50,935 bases of DNA from Tubiluchus corallicola (GCA_030141605.1 JAQGDQ010002424.1:1-50935); one strand, 5' to 3'. Positions 1-8,744 are shown, counted from the stretch's first letter. Notes: generated by a model from the sequence alone, not told the origin. Program-made: numbers and translations.

Positions 1-123
1 GATTTGCAAAATGTAGTGCCTATTCCCTCAGAAGAACAAATAGATAAAGGCAAGCCATTAGAGCAACAAGTGGAAAATAATGAAAAATTTTGGGAAAGCT
101 ATCATATAAAATCTCACCAATAA
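1..123 (+). CDS. C-terminal fragment of an unidentified protein (cut by window edge)
   Basis: Frame 1 is open from the first base to a TAA at 121-123, giving 40 residues that are polar and glutamate/glutamine rich and end in WESYHIKSHQ. The rest of the gene lies outside the window. It converges on the acyl-CoA reductase gene with only 12 bp between the two stop codons. No motif is recognisable, so no function is offered. Confidence 0.55.
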   Translation, partial: DLQNVVPIPSEEQIDKGKPLEQQVENNEKFWESYHIKSHQ

Positions 124-135
124 TAAAGTGAAATT

Positions 136-1149
136 TTATAAGTTGGTTAGAAATTTCATAGTGTCAACATTGTCTGGATAGTCTTCTATCCCAGGAGATT
201 GGGCTTTTCCAAAATTGAAATAATTGTCGTTGCACCCATCTTTTGAAACAATGCACTGTATTTTTTTTTTGTGCAAACCAATTAAGTAATCCAAGTTCTT
301 TTTGTCTTGATACTCTTCTACAAAAATAGTACTAATGGGGGCAAACAATTTTTTTTGGGGAATTAAGAAAGCAAATCCAGTGTCTAAGTGTGGGCTATTA
401 TTCATATTTAAAATAGCTTTTTGGTAATAGTAATTATTAGCATACTTGTTATGCTCTATCAAGTGCCTATAACTTTCCCAATGAGGTATCATTTCACTAC
501 AATTAAATTTAGAAGGAATAAAAATTTTAGAAACATTTCTGCACCCCAATCCAAAGTATGTAAAAATATCTTGCCCCAAACGCTCCCAATCACCACTATT
601 CTCTTCGCCATTGATGATAGCTATAGAAGTTCGATTTTTCCTTATGATATATGGTTTTTTGGCAAAATAGTATTCAAAATAGCGAGCCGTATTGTCGCTT
701 CCCGTAGCTATGATAGCATCACAGTGATTAATTTTTTCCACAAATGTAATTCTACTTTTCCATTTATGATTGATGTAGAACAACACCTCTGAAAGGAAAG
801 GTAGCAAAATGTCATCTTGTGAGCTTAACTTTATGTGTATGTTGTGTCCACTAAGTAATACAGACAAAAAATCATGAAACCCTACTAATGGAATATTGCC
901 TGCCATTACCACTCCCACACTCTTTTGCTTTGCAGTGGCTTCAATATCATATTTTGAAGTCCACTTTGTCAATGTATCGTACTGTACCATGCTATTATAC
1001 GACGCAATGGCAAAATCAATACTCTCTTCTGTAAACCATGGATTTTTTAAAAAAGCATTATTTTTTTGTTTTTTCCATTTGTTGTTAAACTTTTTGTTTA
1101 GTGTTGAAAACAACTCAATAAAGTTGCCTATTCTTTCGTTTAGGTTCAT
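136..1149 (-). CDS. LuxC-like acyl-CoA reductase
   Basis: The 337-residue protein matches the Bacteroidota version of the acyl-CoA reductase (LuxC) family, an aldehyde-dehydrogenase-fold enzyme that reduces acyl-CoA or acyl-enzyme thioesters to aldehydes with NADPH. Visible signatures are the MAGNIPLVGFHDFLSVL stretch near residue 85, the IATGSDNTARYFEYYF stretch near 150 and the FGLGCRNVSKIFIPS segment near 200, which holds the likely nucleophilic cysteine. Length is normal for the family and no signal peptide is present, so it is cytoplasmic. It is divergent from the ferredoxin gene at 1280, a pairing that is common in this phylum. The physiological substrate cannot be told from the sequence. 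Confidence 0.85.
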   Translation of the reverse strand: MNLNERIGNFIELFSTLNKKFNNKWKKQKNNAFLKNPWFTEESIDFAIASYNSMVQYDTLTKWTSKYDIEATAKQKSVGVVMAGNIPLVGFHDFLSVLLSGHNIHIKLSSQDDILLPFLSEVLFYINHKWKSRITFVEKINHCDAIIATGSDNTARYFEYYFAKKPYIIRKNRTSIAIINGEENSGDWERLGQDIFTYFGLGCRNVSKIFIPSKFNCSEMIPHWESYRHLIEHNKYANNYYYQKAILNMNNSPHLDTGFAFLIPQKKLFAPISTIFVEEYQDKKNLDYLIGLHKKKIQCIVSKDGCNDNYFNFGKAQSPGIEDYPDNVDTMKFLTNL

Positions 1150-1279
1150 TTTGTTGTGAGATATATTTGCGTTTTAAAACACAAATATATTTTTTTTATT
1201 TTTATATTTTTCTATCTTTCGGCTTCTTATTGCAAGAAATGAAATAGTTTTTGATAACTAATTTAGATAAACAAACAAT

Positions 1280-1624
1280 ATGTCAATAAAAATAACAGAA
1301 GAGTGTATTAATTGTGGGGCGTGTGAACCAGAATGCCCAAATAATGCTATTTATGAAGGAGGAATGGAGTGGAGAATGAGAGACGGAATAACTGCAACAG
1401 AAATAACGTATAAAGGAAAGTTAATAGAAATGGATGAGTTACAGAAGCCACTATCTACAGACTTCTTTTATATAGTGTCTGAAAAATGTACAGAGTGTGT
1501 AGGCTTTTACGAAGAGCCTCAATGTATTTCTGTTTGCCCAGTAGATTGCTGTGTTGCGGATGAACATAACGAAGAGACACATGAAGAATTAATAGAAAAA
1601 AAAGAAAATTTGTATAAAAAATAA
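1280..1624 (+). CDS. 4Fe-4S dicluster ferredoxin
   Basis: This 114-residue protein has two iron-sulfur motifs. The first is CINCGACEPECP near residues 10-21. The second is split, with CTEC near residue 70 followed by CISVCPVDCC near 85, the long spacing seen in YfhL-like and Bacteroidota dicluster ferredoxins. It should carry two [4Fe-4S] clusters and act as a small cytoplasmic electron carrier. The tail is lysine/glutamate rich. It is transcribed away from the acyl-CoA reductase, and the 130-bp gap between them must hold both promoters. Confidence 0.9.
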   Translation: MSIKITEECINCGACEPECPNNAIYEGGMEWRMRDGITATEITYKGKLIEMDELQKPLSTDFFYIVSEKCTECVGFYEEPQCISVCPVDCCVADEHNEETHEELIEKKENLYKK

Positions 1625-1673
1625 AAAAAAGTTTTGTGTTTTATTTTTTTTATTTTAAATTAGCAACGTGTTT

Positions 1674-1690
1674 AACTGATGAAAGAGAGA
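1674..1690. repeat. 17-bp direct repeat, copy 1
   Basis: AACTGATGAAAGAGAGA occurs here and again, identically, at 2124-2140, 433 bp away in the same orientation. The flanks differ. It could be a target-site or recombination relic, or a shared regulatory element. Confidence 0.6.
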
Positions 1691-2069
1691 GAAGAGGTTT
1701 TATAACAAAAAAATTTTTAGTTGTTTTCTGCTGTATTTTGAGAATTTGCATTATTTTTAAATTATTAAATAATACTTTTAATGCGAATTATTGGTGTTTT
1801 TAAGCTGATTAGGTGCTTTTTCCTTTTATGTTATTCTCTCTCTTTTGTTTAATAGGCATTTAGTTAATGCTTATATCTTCAAAGTTTTTGAACAAACTCA
1901 AAAAAACCTCCATCTTAAAATCAGATAGTGATAATCTTTCCTATCAAGTCCTGTTAGTGGTAGTATTTTCTCCATAGGAGCAAAAAACTTGCAATATGCC
2001 TTTATTTCCCTATGAATATTGTATAGAAATTAGAAAAACACCAAAAATGGCTCAAGGTTGAAAAAAGTG

Positions 2070-2107
2070 AAAAGAACTTTAAAAAAGCTTTCTTTTAAAG
2101 TTCTTTT
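2070..2107 (-). terminator. Perfect 15-bp hairpin, probable terminator of the minus-strand RNA candidate
   Basis: Arms 2070-2084 and 2093-2107 are exact reverse complements with an 8-nt loop. On the minus strand the stem is followed after three bases by a run of six T residues, as expected of an intrinsic terminator. It ends the transcript that would start from the promoter box at 2284-2291. Confidence 0.55.
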
Positions 2108-2283
2108 TCTTACTTTAGTAGATAACTGATGAAAGAGAGATATATTTTTCCTCATGATTTCCTCAAGAAAGCGTCAAATTCCTCATCGCTCTTCCACCAT
2201 TAAGCTGTTGCAATATGTTCACATGCTTATTTTAGGGGGTATTAATTCTTTCTTTTTTGCTTTCCATCAGGAAAATCGCAGTG
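2108..2283 (-). ncRNA. Candidate structured small RNA (6S-like shape, unidentified)
   Basis: The minus strand between a TAnnTTTG promoter box and the 15-bp hairpin can fold into a long rod. The segment 2265-2275 pairs with 2146-2156 (10 of 11 positions), 2259-2264 pairs with 2167-2172 (6 of 6), and an apical stem pairs 2221-2228 with 2202-2208 around one bulged base. There is no coding frame. A single irregular hairpin of about 140-210 nt resembles 6S RNA architecture, but I could not recognise conserved 6S positions, so identity is open. tmRNA, SRP RNA and RNase P RNA signatures are absent. Confidence 0.35.
2124..2140. repeat. 17-bp direct repeat, copy 2
   Basis: Identical to 1674-1690. This copy lies between the candidate RNA stem and the 15-bp hairpin, so it would be transcribed if the candidate RNA runs on to the terminator. 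Confidence 0.6.
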
Positions 2284-2291
2284 CAAAAGTA
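2284..2291 (-). promoter_or_regulatory. Promoter -7 box (TACTTTTG)
   Basis: The minus strand reads TACTTTTG, a match to the Bacteroidota TAnnTTTG element. There is no clear TTG element upstream. It has no protein gene downstream and points into the structured RNA candidate. Confidence 0.45.
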
Positions 2292-2457
2292 CAAATATTT
2301 TTTTAATATTTATAATTCCTTATTCTTTTTATTGATAATTAGACAATTAAATTTTTGTAAGGTTTAATTTTTATGAAGTTATTTATAAAAATAATTTCAT
2401 AAAAGTTATATTTACCCTAAAAATCGCATAGCAATTCCGCTCTACCAAAAGCTATAT

Positions 2458-3390
2458 TTATTTTCTATTGTTCATAAAAGACACCAAATCAAAAACCTTG
2501 CTACTTTTATTTAGAACTAATTTTACGCAGCAAATGTTATTAAATTCTTTTGTTTTTTCCCCCTTATACCCCTTATTGTCAACAAATAACGCTGTTGACA
2601 ATACTTCAGCGTCAAGCGAAGAGGAGCTGCATACAGATGCAATAGATAATTTTTTTGTTATCTGCATAGTCGCAGGATCAATGATGTGATCATTAATAAT
2701 TACATTATTATTTTTGCCTACCTTTACATTACTTGAAGTAGATAAAGTTTCATTTTGTAATGAAAAATCATACAGACTTGTTTGGGGCTTGAAAACATTG
2801 TTTATACCCACCTTCCAGCAATCGCCATTTGGGTGCTTTCCCATAGCAAGTATTGTGCTATCGCCAAAGGAAACTAACGCATTTTGCACATCATATTTCT
2901 TTAATATCATCTTTACCTTTTCTAAGGCGTACCCTTTTGCAAAACCGCCTAAGTCTATTTTTGTGTCTTTATGTAAAAGGCTGATAGAGTGGTTTTTATT
3001 GTTAAGTTGTATTTTTTGTGTGCCTACAGACTTTTTTATTTCATTTGTTTTTTGCTTAGATAATTGAGCGTTATAGGCTTCAATTAATGGCGTAAAAGTA
3101 ATATCAAAACAGCCCTTTGTAAGTGAGTTGTATTTTTGGCATAAACCCAAAATATCAAATAGCTCATCATCTACCATAACCTCTTGTTTACCTGCCTGTT
3201 GATTAATGTAATAGACATCGCTCTTTTCATAAAAATAGCTCAATTTATTGTGCAACCTTTCCACTTCTTTCTTTATTGCTTTAAATGCAATATTTGCCGT
3301 CTTAAGATTTACATTTGTAAACAAAACATTGAATCTTGTACCCATAGAAAAAATAGAATCAAAAAAATATTTCTCTTTAATAGAGCTCAT
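2458..3390 (-). CDS. apbE: ApbE-family FAD:protein FMN transferase
   Basis: The 310 residues carry the ApbE signatures: FSMGTRFNVLF near the N-terminus, DLGGFAKGYALEKV near residue 147, HIIDPATMQ near residue 235 and SSSSLDAEVLSTALFV near residue 255, which includes the metal-binding Asp and the Thr region. Family members use FAD to flavinylate threonine residues on target proteins such as Rnf/Nqr subunits. There is no signal peptide or lipobox, unlike classical ApbE lipoproteins, but some Bacteroidota homologues start directly at the domain like this one. No Rnf or Nqr genes are in the window. It lies directly downstream of a truncated aminopeptidase gene. Confidence 0.85.
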   Translation of the reverse strand: MSSIKEKYFFDSIFSMGTRFNVLFTNVNLKTANIAFKAIKKEVERLHNKLSYFYEKSDVYYINQQAGKQEVMVDDELFDILGLCQKYNSLTKGCFDITFTPLIEAYNAQLSKQKTNEIKKSVGTQKIQLNNKNHSISLLHKDTKIDLGGFAKGYALEKVKMILKKYDVQNALVSFGDSTILAMGKHPNGDCWKVGINNVFKPQTSLYDFSLQNETLSTSSNVKVGKNNNVIINDHIIDPATMQITKKLSIASVCSSSSLDAEVLSTALFVDNKGYKGEKTKEFNNICCVKLVLNKSSKVFDLVSFMNNRK

Positions 3391-3473
3391 CTATGAAAAA
3401 CTATTTGCTTTTTAATGTATTCAATATGATTGTTTTTAAGCAAGACACCCAAATATCATTATCATTTAGGCTT

Positions 3474-4178
3474 TCAACTAACTGCCATTAAATAAGCTGG
3501 AATAGGTTGCAACATTTCAAATGTGTATACACCTGCGTCATTTTTTTCTGTGGGATTTTTTGCACTCATCAATGCCAACAATTCCTTAGGCACTTTTACC
3601 TTTGCATTATATGTAAATCTTATACCTGGGGAGTCTTGTATAGGTATCCAAGACCTTGCAAATATCGTTTGTGACTGAGTAAATAGAAAAGGATGCTGCT
3701 TGCCAGATGTTTGCTTTGGTGATAGCCATTGTAGAGCTTCTGCCTCTTTGCTTGTCTCATAGCTGATAGCAACACGCTTTGTTCGAGGAGTAATGGCAAT
3801 TTCTAAGGCTCTTCCTAAATGCTTATCCTCTTTTTGCAAAGAAAATGATGCGTCCAAATCGTCAATAGTAACGTTTTTAATAATAAGCTCTTTTGTATCT
3901 AAAATTAGCTTCTTTGCCCGTGACGATGGTGATATTGTAAGAGCAGCCGTTCCAATAATTTTCTTTTGATCAAAGTCAACTTCTACATCTAAATCTAAAT
4001 GTGTTACTTTGGCTTCATTTACATTAGCAAATGAGTGGGGGTCTTGTATCTCTTTCATATTTAAAGTTTTATTTCCTTTTTTATTGCAACAATAAAAGCT
4101 TATGCTAACCCACAGTATGAGTAATAAATGTCTAATAATTGTTTTCATCATATAATTATTGGCTTTTAATTTCATCAT
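3474..4178 (-). pseudogene. Truncated M1-family aminopeptidase (N-terminal domain only)
   Basis: The 234 residues match the N-terminal beta-saddle domain of leukotriene-A4-hydrolase-like M1 aminopeptidases, with the family-typical stretches FARSWIPIQDSPGIRFTYNA and QPIPAYLMA. A lipoprotein-like leader with adjacent cysteines (SFYCC) follows the second Met pair, so translation may begin about 10 codons later. The reading stops at TGA right after QPIPAYLMAVS. The following 80 bp does not resume the family sequence in any frame, so the catalytic HEXXH domain has been lost rather than shifted. M1 enzymes are usually over 550 residues, so this is a remnant without peptidase activity. Confidence 0.8.
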
Positions 4179-4262
4179 GTTAATTTTTTACGTAAAAATA
4201 TATTATTAATTTTAATGTTTCAAATGTATTAAAGAATTATTCTCAAGTTAACTACATAATAT

Positions 4263-5105
4263 ATGAAATATATTGGAGCACATGTAAGCGCCGAAGGAGG
4301 AGTGGAGAATGCACCCCTAAACGCAAAATCAATCAATGCAACAGCATTTGCTTTGTTTGTTAAAAACCAACGACAATGGCACGCTAAACCTCTTTCTGAA
4401 AGCAATATACTAAATTTTAAAGCAAATATTGCCTCTGTAGGTATTGATGAAAAATATATCTTGCCGCACGATAGTTATCTTATCAACTTGGGCAACCCTT
4501 TTAAGGAGAAAAGAGAAAAATCATTAGCTTCTTTCATTCACGAAATGCAACGATGTGAACAGTTGGGGTTACTGTATCTAAATACACACCCTGGTTCTCA
4601 TTTAAGGGAAATTTCTGAAAGCAAATGCCTTGATTTGATAGCTGAAAGCATAAATAAAGCTATTGATAAGACAGAGCACATTACTGTAGTTCTTGAAACC
4701 ACAGCAGGACAAGGGAGCAATGTTGGGTATAGGTTTGAACATTTAGCACACATTATCAACAAAGTAGAAAACAAGAAACGTATAGGCGTTTGTGTAGATA
4801 CTTGCCACATTTTTGCGGCGGGATATGACCTCGGCTCCAAAGAAGCCTATCAACTTACTTTTGAAATGTTTGAAGAAAATATAGAATGGTGCTATTTAAA
4901 AGGTGTCCACCTTAACGATTCCAAAATGCCATTAGGTAGCAAGGTAGATAGGCATCATTCTATTGGTCAAGGATTGATTGGAGATGATTTTTTTAAATTA
5001 TTTATGAATGATACTCGTTTTGACAATATGCCTATTGTGTTAGAAACAATAGATCATTCTATTTGGAAGCAAGAAATAGAGTTTCTATATGGCTTAATAG
5101 ATTGA
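4263..5105 (+). CDS. nfo: Endonuclease IV (AP endonuclease)
   Basis: A 280-residue TIM-barrel AP endonuclease that cuts DNA 5' to abasic sites in base-excision repair. It starts with MKYIGAHVSAEGGVENAP, the family N-terminus. Metal-ligand motifs are visible: LNTHPGSH near 117, VVLETTAGQGSNVG near 146, GVCVDTCHIFAAGYD near 176, HLNDSK near 216 with DRHHSIGQG near 229, and PIVLETI near the end. Three zinc sites should be intact. It is divergent from the M1 remnant and converges on the EEP gene with a 24-bp gap. Confidence 0.93.
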   Translation: MKYIGAHVSAEGGVENAPLNAKSINATAFALFVKNQRQWHAKPLSESNILNFKANIASVGIDEKYILPHDSYLINLGNPFKEKREKSLASFIHEMQRCEQLGLLYLNTHPGSHLREISESKCLDLIAESINKAIDKTEHITVVLETTAGQGSNVGYRFEHLAHIINKVENKKRIGVCVDTCHIFAAGYDLGSKEAYQLTFEMFEENIEWCYLKGVHLNDSKMPLGSKVDRHHSIGQGLIGDDFFKLFMNDTRFDNMPIVLETIDHSIWKQEIEFLYGLID

Positions 5106-5129
5106 CGTTCATAAAAGCTTATTACATAC

Positions 5130-5990
5130 TTAAAGCATTAGTTCTACAACCACAGGAAAGTGGTCTGATAGATATCTATTGTGCTTTACTTCTGACAACA
5201 CTCCATATTGCAATATCTCTATTCTTTCATTGACAAAAACATAATCAATTCTATCAGTTATTTTTTTGTTAATATCAAACCCATTAAATGTGCCCACCTC
5301 TCCATAAGGAGCAGTTTTAGATATTTCCCTGCTGTCTCTTAAAAAGCTTTTTATTTTTTGAATTCCCTCTGTATCAGGAGTAAGATTAAAATCCCCCGTT
5401 AAAACAACAGGGAACTTACCTTCTGTTATTTCTTCAATCTTCTGTTTTATTAAGCTTGCAGAATTAAGCCTTGCCTCTTTTCCACGATGGTCAAAATGTG
5501 TATTAAAGACATAAAATACTTTTTTGCTTTTTTTGTGTTTAAACTTAGCATAAGAACAAATCCGAACAATGGCAGCATCCCAACCCTTAATAGGCAATGA
5601 TGGTTGTTGCTCATTAAGCCAAAAATTCCCACTATTCAACAAGGTAAAAATTTCAGTATTATATAAAATAGGTGAATACTCTCCTTGTTCTCCACCATCT
5701 CGCCCTACTCCTACATGCTCCCATCCATCAAGCCCTTGCAACATATCTTCCAACTGCTGATGTAATACCTCTTGAGCACAAACAATATCTGCCTTGTGGA
5801 ATAACAATGATGCAATTAGGTCATCTTTTCTATTGTCCCAATAATTATCATTATCATTCACGTTAGCATATCTAACATTATATGAAAATATAGTAAAGGA
5901 AGTCTTTTTTTTTGCCATTGTTTTATTAGGTAGCAATAAAGCTAAGGTTAGAAATATTTTACAATAAAATAATAAAGAAAATTTGCTCAT
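5130..5990 (-). CDS. Secreted endonuclease/exonuclease/phosphatase (EEP) family protein
   Basis: The 286 residues start with a signal peptide (hydrophobic KIFLTLALLLP). The EEP fold follows with its typical motifs: FSYNVRYAN, ADIVCAQEV (metal-binding Glu), NTHFDHRG, VLTGDFNLTPDT and the closing SDHFPVVVELML, which holds the catalytic Asp-His pair. The family cleaves phosphodiesters in nucleic acids, phospholipids or small molecules. Bacteroidota members with this layout are usually exported nucleases or phosphatases of unknown substrate. Confidence 0.85.
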   Translation of the reverse strand: MSKFSLLFYCKIFLTLALLLPNKTMAKKKTSFTIFSYNVRYANVNDNDNYWDNRKDDLIASLLFHKADIVCAQEVLHQQLEDMLQGLDGWEHVGVGRDGGEQGEYSPILYNTEIFTLLNSGNFWLNEQQPSLPIKGWDAAIVRICSYAKFKHKKSKKVFYVFNTHFDHRGKEARLNSASLIKQKIEEITEGKFPVVLTGDFNLTPDTEGIQKIKSFLRDSREISKTAPYGEVGTFNGFDINKKITDRIDYVFVNERIEILQYGVLSEVKHNRYLSDHFPVVVELML

Positions 5991-6101
5991 GAGCTTACTG
6001 TGTTATCTGTATTAAAACACTTAATCTATGTACAAATATATAATTTTAAATAAATCCAAAGCAAAAAATATTAATTAAAAAACCATTACAAACTGAAGCT
6101 T

Positions 6102-6566
6102 TTATAATGCAGTAAAAAACTTTTGGCAAATTTTTGATAAGTATTCTTCATCAAACTTATCAAAGGCACTAAATTGATTGGAGTCTACGTCTAATACTGC
6201 CACTATTTCTCTTCTTTCATTAAAAACAGGCAACACAATTTCCGAATTCGTAGAGCTAGAGCAAGCAATGTGATAAGAGATTTTATGCACATCATCTATG
6301 AGTTGGACTTTTTGCGTTGTAGCACACCTACCACATATTCCTCTGTCAATACTTATGTTTGTACAAGCAACACTACCACAATACGGCCCCACTTTAAGCA
6401 TCTTATCACCTACTAATCTGTAAAATCCTACCCAGTCAAATGTTGAAAATCGTTCATATAATATGGCACTAATAGTAGACATTTTTGCTATCAAATCGCG
6501 TTCTTCAGCCAAAATATTAGTCAAGTCTGTTATAATTTTTTGGTAACACTGTACTTTATTTTCCAT
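6102..6566 (-). CDS. msrC: GAF-domain free methionine-(R)-sulfoxide reductase-like protein
   Basis: I place the start at MENKVQCYQK, ATG 6564-6566, which gives 154 residues. The open frame continues 16 codons upstream into the rnhB end, but that extension lacks family sequence. The GAF domain carries the three fRMsr cysteines in their usual positions (SVACTNI, GICGRCA, YHIACSS), followed by SEIVLPVF and AVLDVDS. Enzymes of this type reduce the R form of free methionine sulfoxide through a disulfide relay with thioredoxin. The gene begins 17 nt after rnhB and is probably co-transcribed with it. Confidence 0.8.
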   Translation of the reverse strand: MENKVQCYQKIITDLTNILAEERDLIAKMSTISAILYERFSTFDWVGFYRLVGDKMLKVGPYCGSVACTNISIDRGICGRCATTQKVQLIDDVHKISYHIACSSSTNSEIVLPVFNERREIVAVLDVDSNQFSAFDKFDEEYLSKICQKFFTAL

Positions 6567-6583
6567 AGATATGTTTTGATTTT

Positions 6584-7183
6584 TTATTGAAATAAATTTA
6601 ATTGTTTGGCACAAATACGAAAAGACCTTCTGTGATATAGCGTTATTCCATACTTTTCTATCGCATCAAGATGCTTTTTTGTTGGATACCCTACATTTGT
6701 CTCCCATTGATAATGTTTATGTTTTTTGGCTAATAATTGCATCTTTTCGTCTCTATGAGTTTTTGCCAACACCGACGCCGCTGCTATTGAAAAATACATA
6801 TCATCCCCCTTTACGATACACTGGTGTGATATATCATTGAATGGGTTAAACCTATTTCCATCTACCAATATTAAGGTAGGCGTGTGTTTAAGCAAAGATA
6901 AAGCCTTGTGCATTGCCAAAAAAGAAGCATTAAGAATATTAACCTTGTCAATAACACCATTGTCAACCTCCGCTATGGAATAGTCTATAGCAGAACGCAC
7001 AATTTCATCTTTTAGTTGGCTGCGAAGCTTAGGAGTAAGTTTTTTAGAGTCTCTTAATAAAGTGTTGGTATAATCTGGTGGCAATATCACAGCCGCTGCC
7101 ACAACAGGTCCCGCCAAACACCCCCTGCCTGCCTCATCACACCCCGCCTCTACTTCTCCAATACAATAACATGATTTAAGCAT
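6584..7183 (-). CDS. rnhB: Ribonuclease HII
   Basis: A 199-residue type 2 RNase H, which removes ribonucleotides from DNA:RNA hybrids. The catalytic DEAGRGCLAGPVVAAAV motif lies near residue 16, RDSKKLTPK near 44, ILVDGNRF near 105 and KGDDMYFSIAAASVLAKTHRD near 124, supplying the acidic active-site residues. Length is normal. It is followed closely by the GAF-domain reductase gene. Confidence 0.92.
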   Translation of the reverse strand: MLKSCYCIGEVEAGCDEAGRGCLAGPVVAAAVILPPDYTNTLLRDSKKLTPKLRSQLKDEIVRSAIDYSIAEVDNGVIDKVNILNASFLAMHKALSLLKHTPTLILVDGNRFNPFNDISHQCIVKGDDMYFSIAAASVLAKTHRDEKMQLLAKKHKHYQWETNVGYPTKKHLDAIEKYGITLYHRRSFRICAKQLNLFQ

Positions 7184-7297
7184 AAATAATAAATTATTTT
7201 ATGTTTATAACCTTTTTCCTTATTTTTTAAGTGCTAAAATTATAGATTAAAAGAAAAACTAAATTATGAAATTTATCGTTATCTAAAAAAATTACTT

Positions 7298-7305
7298 TAT
7301 TTTTG
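7298..7305 (+). promoter_or_regulatory. Candidate promoter for the gldJ-like gene (TATTTTTG)
   Basis: TATTTTTG at 7298-7305 and TATGTTTG at 7310-7317 both fit the TAnnTTTG element, about 55-75 bp before the start at 7373. No clear TTG element is seen at the expected distance, so the choice between them is open. Confidence 0.4.
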
Positions 7306-7372
7306 TAAATATGTTTGTCATATAAAATTAATTTTCTACCTTTACGTAGAATTTTATTCTTACAATAAAACT

Positions 7373-8725
7373 ATGCAAAACATTGGAATTATGAAAAAAA
7401 ACGCATCTTATATTAACTTAATACTTTGCATCGTAATATTAAGTTTAAGTATAATAGCCTGTGAACAAAAAATAGGTGGTATGGTATTAAAACCTACCGC
7501 TACTAATGCAGGTGGGAAAAGTACAACAACATCTTTATCCTTCAATAAAGACGATGGATTCAAAGTTCCTAGATTTAGTGGGCAACCTGAAGGCCCCAAC
7601 CTTGTATTTGTAGAAGGTGGAAGATCAGTATTAGGTTTCCTAGGCGAAGATGTTGCTTATGCCAGAGATAATCCGCCAAGAACAGTAACAATATCTTCTT
7701 TTTATTTAGATGAAACGGAAATAGCAAATATCCACTGGTTAGAATATTTATTCTATTTAAATAAAGACTCTACATTGGAAGTACAAGAAGCAGCACTTCC
7801 TGACACAACAGTATGGTTGCATGAATTGAGCTATAACGACCCATACGTAGAACACTATCTGCGTTTTCCAGGTTTTAGATTTTTTCCTGTTGTTGGCGTG
7901 TCGTGGAGACAAGCAGTAGACTACTGCAGATGGAGAACCAATGTTGTAAACCAACAGTTAGCCAAAAACACAAACCTTTTACCTTCAGATGAAAAAAGTA
8001 AAAGAAGAGATAAAAAAAGAAGCTCTGCAGAAACCTATGAAGGAGTAGATGGGGAACTTCCAGAACAACGTGTAGATGAAGTAATGATTTCTGGGGTATT
8101 ACCTGCTTATAGGCTGCCAACAGAAGCAGAATGGCAATATGCAGCGCAAGCACTGATAGGAACACAGTGGATAGATGAAAATAACATTCAACAAAGAATT
8201 TACCCTTGGGATGGACGCGCCTTACGTTCTCCATATGGTAAAAAAATGGGACAATTTCTTGCAAACTTCAAAAGAGGAAGAGGTGACTATTCAGGAGTAG
8301 CTGGAAAATTAAACGATGGAGCAATAATTACAGCATATATATATGAATACCCTCCTAATGACTATGGGTTGTATAATATGGCTGGAAATGTAAATGAATG
8401 GGTGTTTGATGTTTATAGACCTCTTACATTTGAGGAGGTTCAAGATATCAATCCATTAAGAAGAGCAAATCCTGACTTTAATGGGCATTTGCAATACGAT
8501 GCAAACAGAGATGACCCAGAACTAAATTATAATTATCCTAGAGCTGGAAACGCACAAGCTCCTAACTCGTTGATTTCTGACAGATCTAGAGTATACAAAG
8601 GCGGTTCGTGGAATGATATAGAGTTTTGGTTGCAACCAGGAACAAGAAGATATATTGATCAAGATTCTGCTACTGCAACTATTGGTTTCCGTTGCGCTCT
8701 AACAAGGCTAGGAACTTATAAATAA
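7373..8725 (+). CDS. gldJ: GldJ/GldK-family gliding-motility (type IX secretion) lipoprotein, closest to GldJ
   Basis: The 450 residues begin with a lipoprotein signal whose lipobox (SIIAC) places the acylated cysteine at residue 30. An alternative start lies six codons in, at MKKNAS. The rest is a formylglycine-generating-enzyme (FGE-sulfatase) fold with the gliding-family stretches VTISSFYLDETEIAN, FPVVGVSWRQAVDYCRWRT, YRLPTEAEWQYAA, YGLYNMAGNVNEWVFDVYRP and YKGGSWND. GldJ and GldK are outer-membrane lipoproteins forming the periplasmic ring of the type IX secretion/gliding machinery and are not enzymes. The NDPYVEHYL segment and the pattern around residues 85-110 look more like GldJ, but GldK cannot be excluded. 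A strong hairpin terminator follows. Confidence 0.7.
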   Translation: MQNIGIMKKNASYINLILCIVILSLSIIACEQKIGGMVLKPTATNAGGKSTTTSLSFNKDDGFKVPRFSGQPEGPNLVFVEGGRSVLGFLGEDVAYARDNPPRTVTISSFYLDETEIANIHWLEYLFYLNKDSTLEVQEAALPDTTVWLHELSYNDPYVEHYLRFPGFRFFPVVGVSWRQAVDYCRWRTNVVNQQLAKNTNLLPSDEKSKRRDKKRSSAETYEGVDGELPEQRVDEVMISGVLPAYRLPTEAEWQYAAQALIGTQWIDENNIQQRIYPWDGRALRSPYGKKMGQFLANFKRGRGDYSGVAGKLNDGAIITAYIYEYPPNDYGLYNMAGNVNEWVFDVYRPLTFEEVQDINPLRRANPDFNGHLQYDANRDDPELNYNYPRAGNAQAPNSLISDRSRVYKGGSWNDIEFWLQPGTRRYIDQDSATATIGFRCALTRLGTYK

Positions 8726-8744
8726 TAAAAATATATAGTACTCC

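Larger units (their letters stand above)
1625..2457. other. Long intergenic region (833 bp) with repeats and a candidate RNA
   Basis: No convincing protein gene is present. The stretch holds a 17-bp direct repeat (1674-1690 and 2124-2140), an imperfect inverted repeat around 1742-1787, a perfect 15-bp hairpin (2070-2107), a minus-strand promoter-like box (2284-2291) and the structured RNA candidate between them. A 40-codon minus-strand open stretch (stop at 1898) reads like protein but is short enough to be chance. It may be a decayed gene region. Confidence 0.6.

Noticed and set aside
421-792. Open frame on the plus strand over the acyl-CoA reductase
   Set aside because: It is the antisense shadow of a well-supported gene and has no family features. 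Similar shadows throughout the window were left out.
1898-2018. A 40-codon minus-strand open stretch resembling a protein tail
   Set aside because: Too short and without an upstream start or recognisable motif; chance-level in AT-rich DNA. Mentioned only under the intergenic region.
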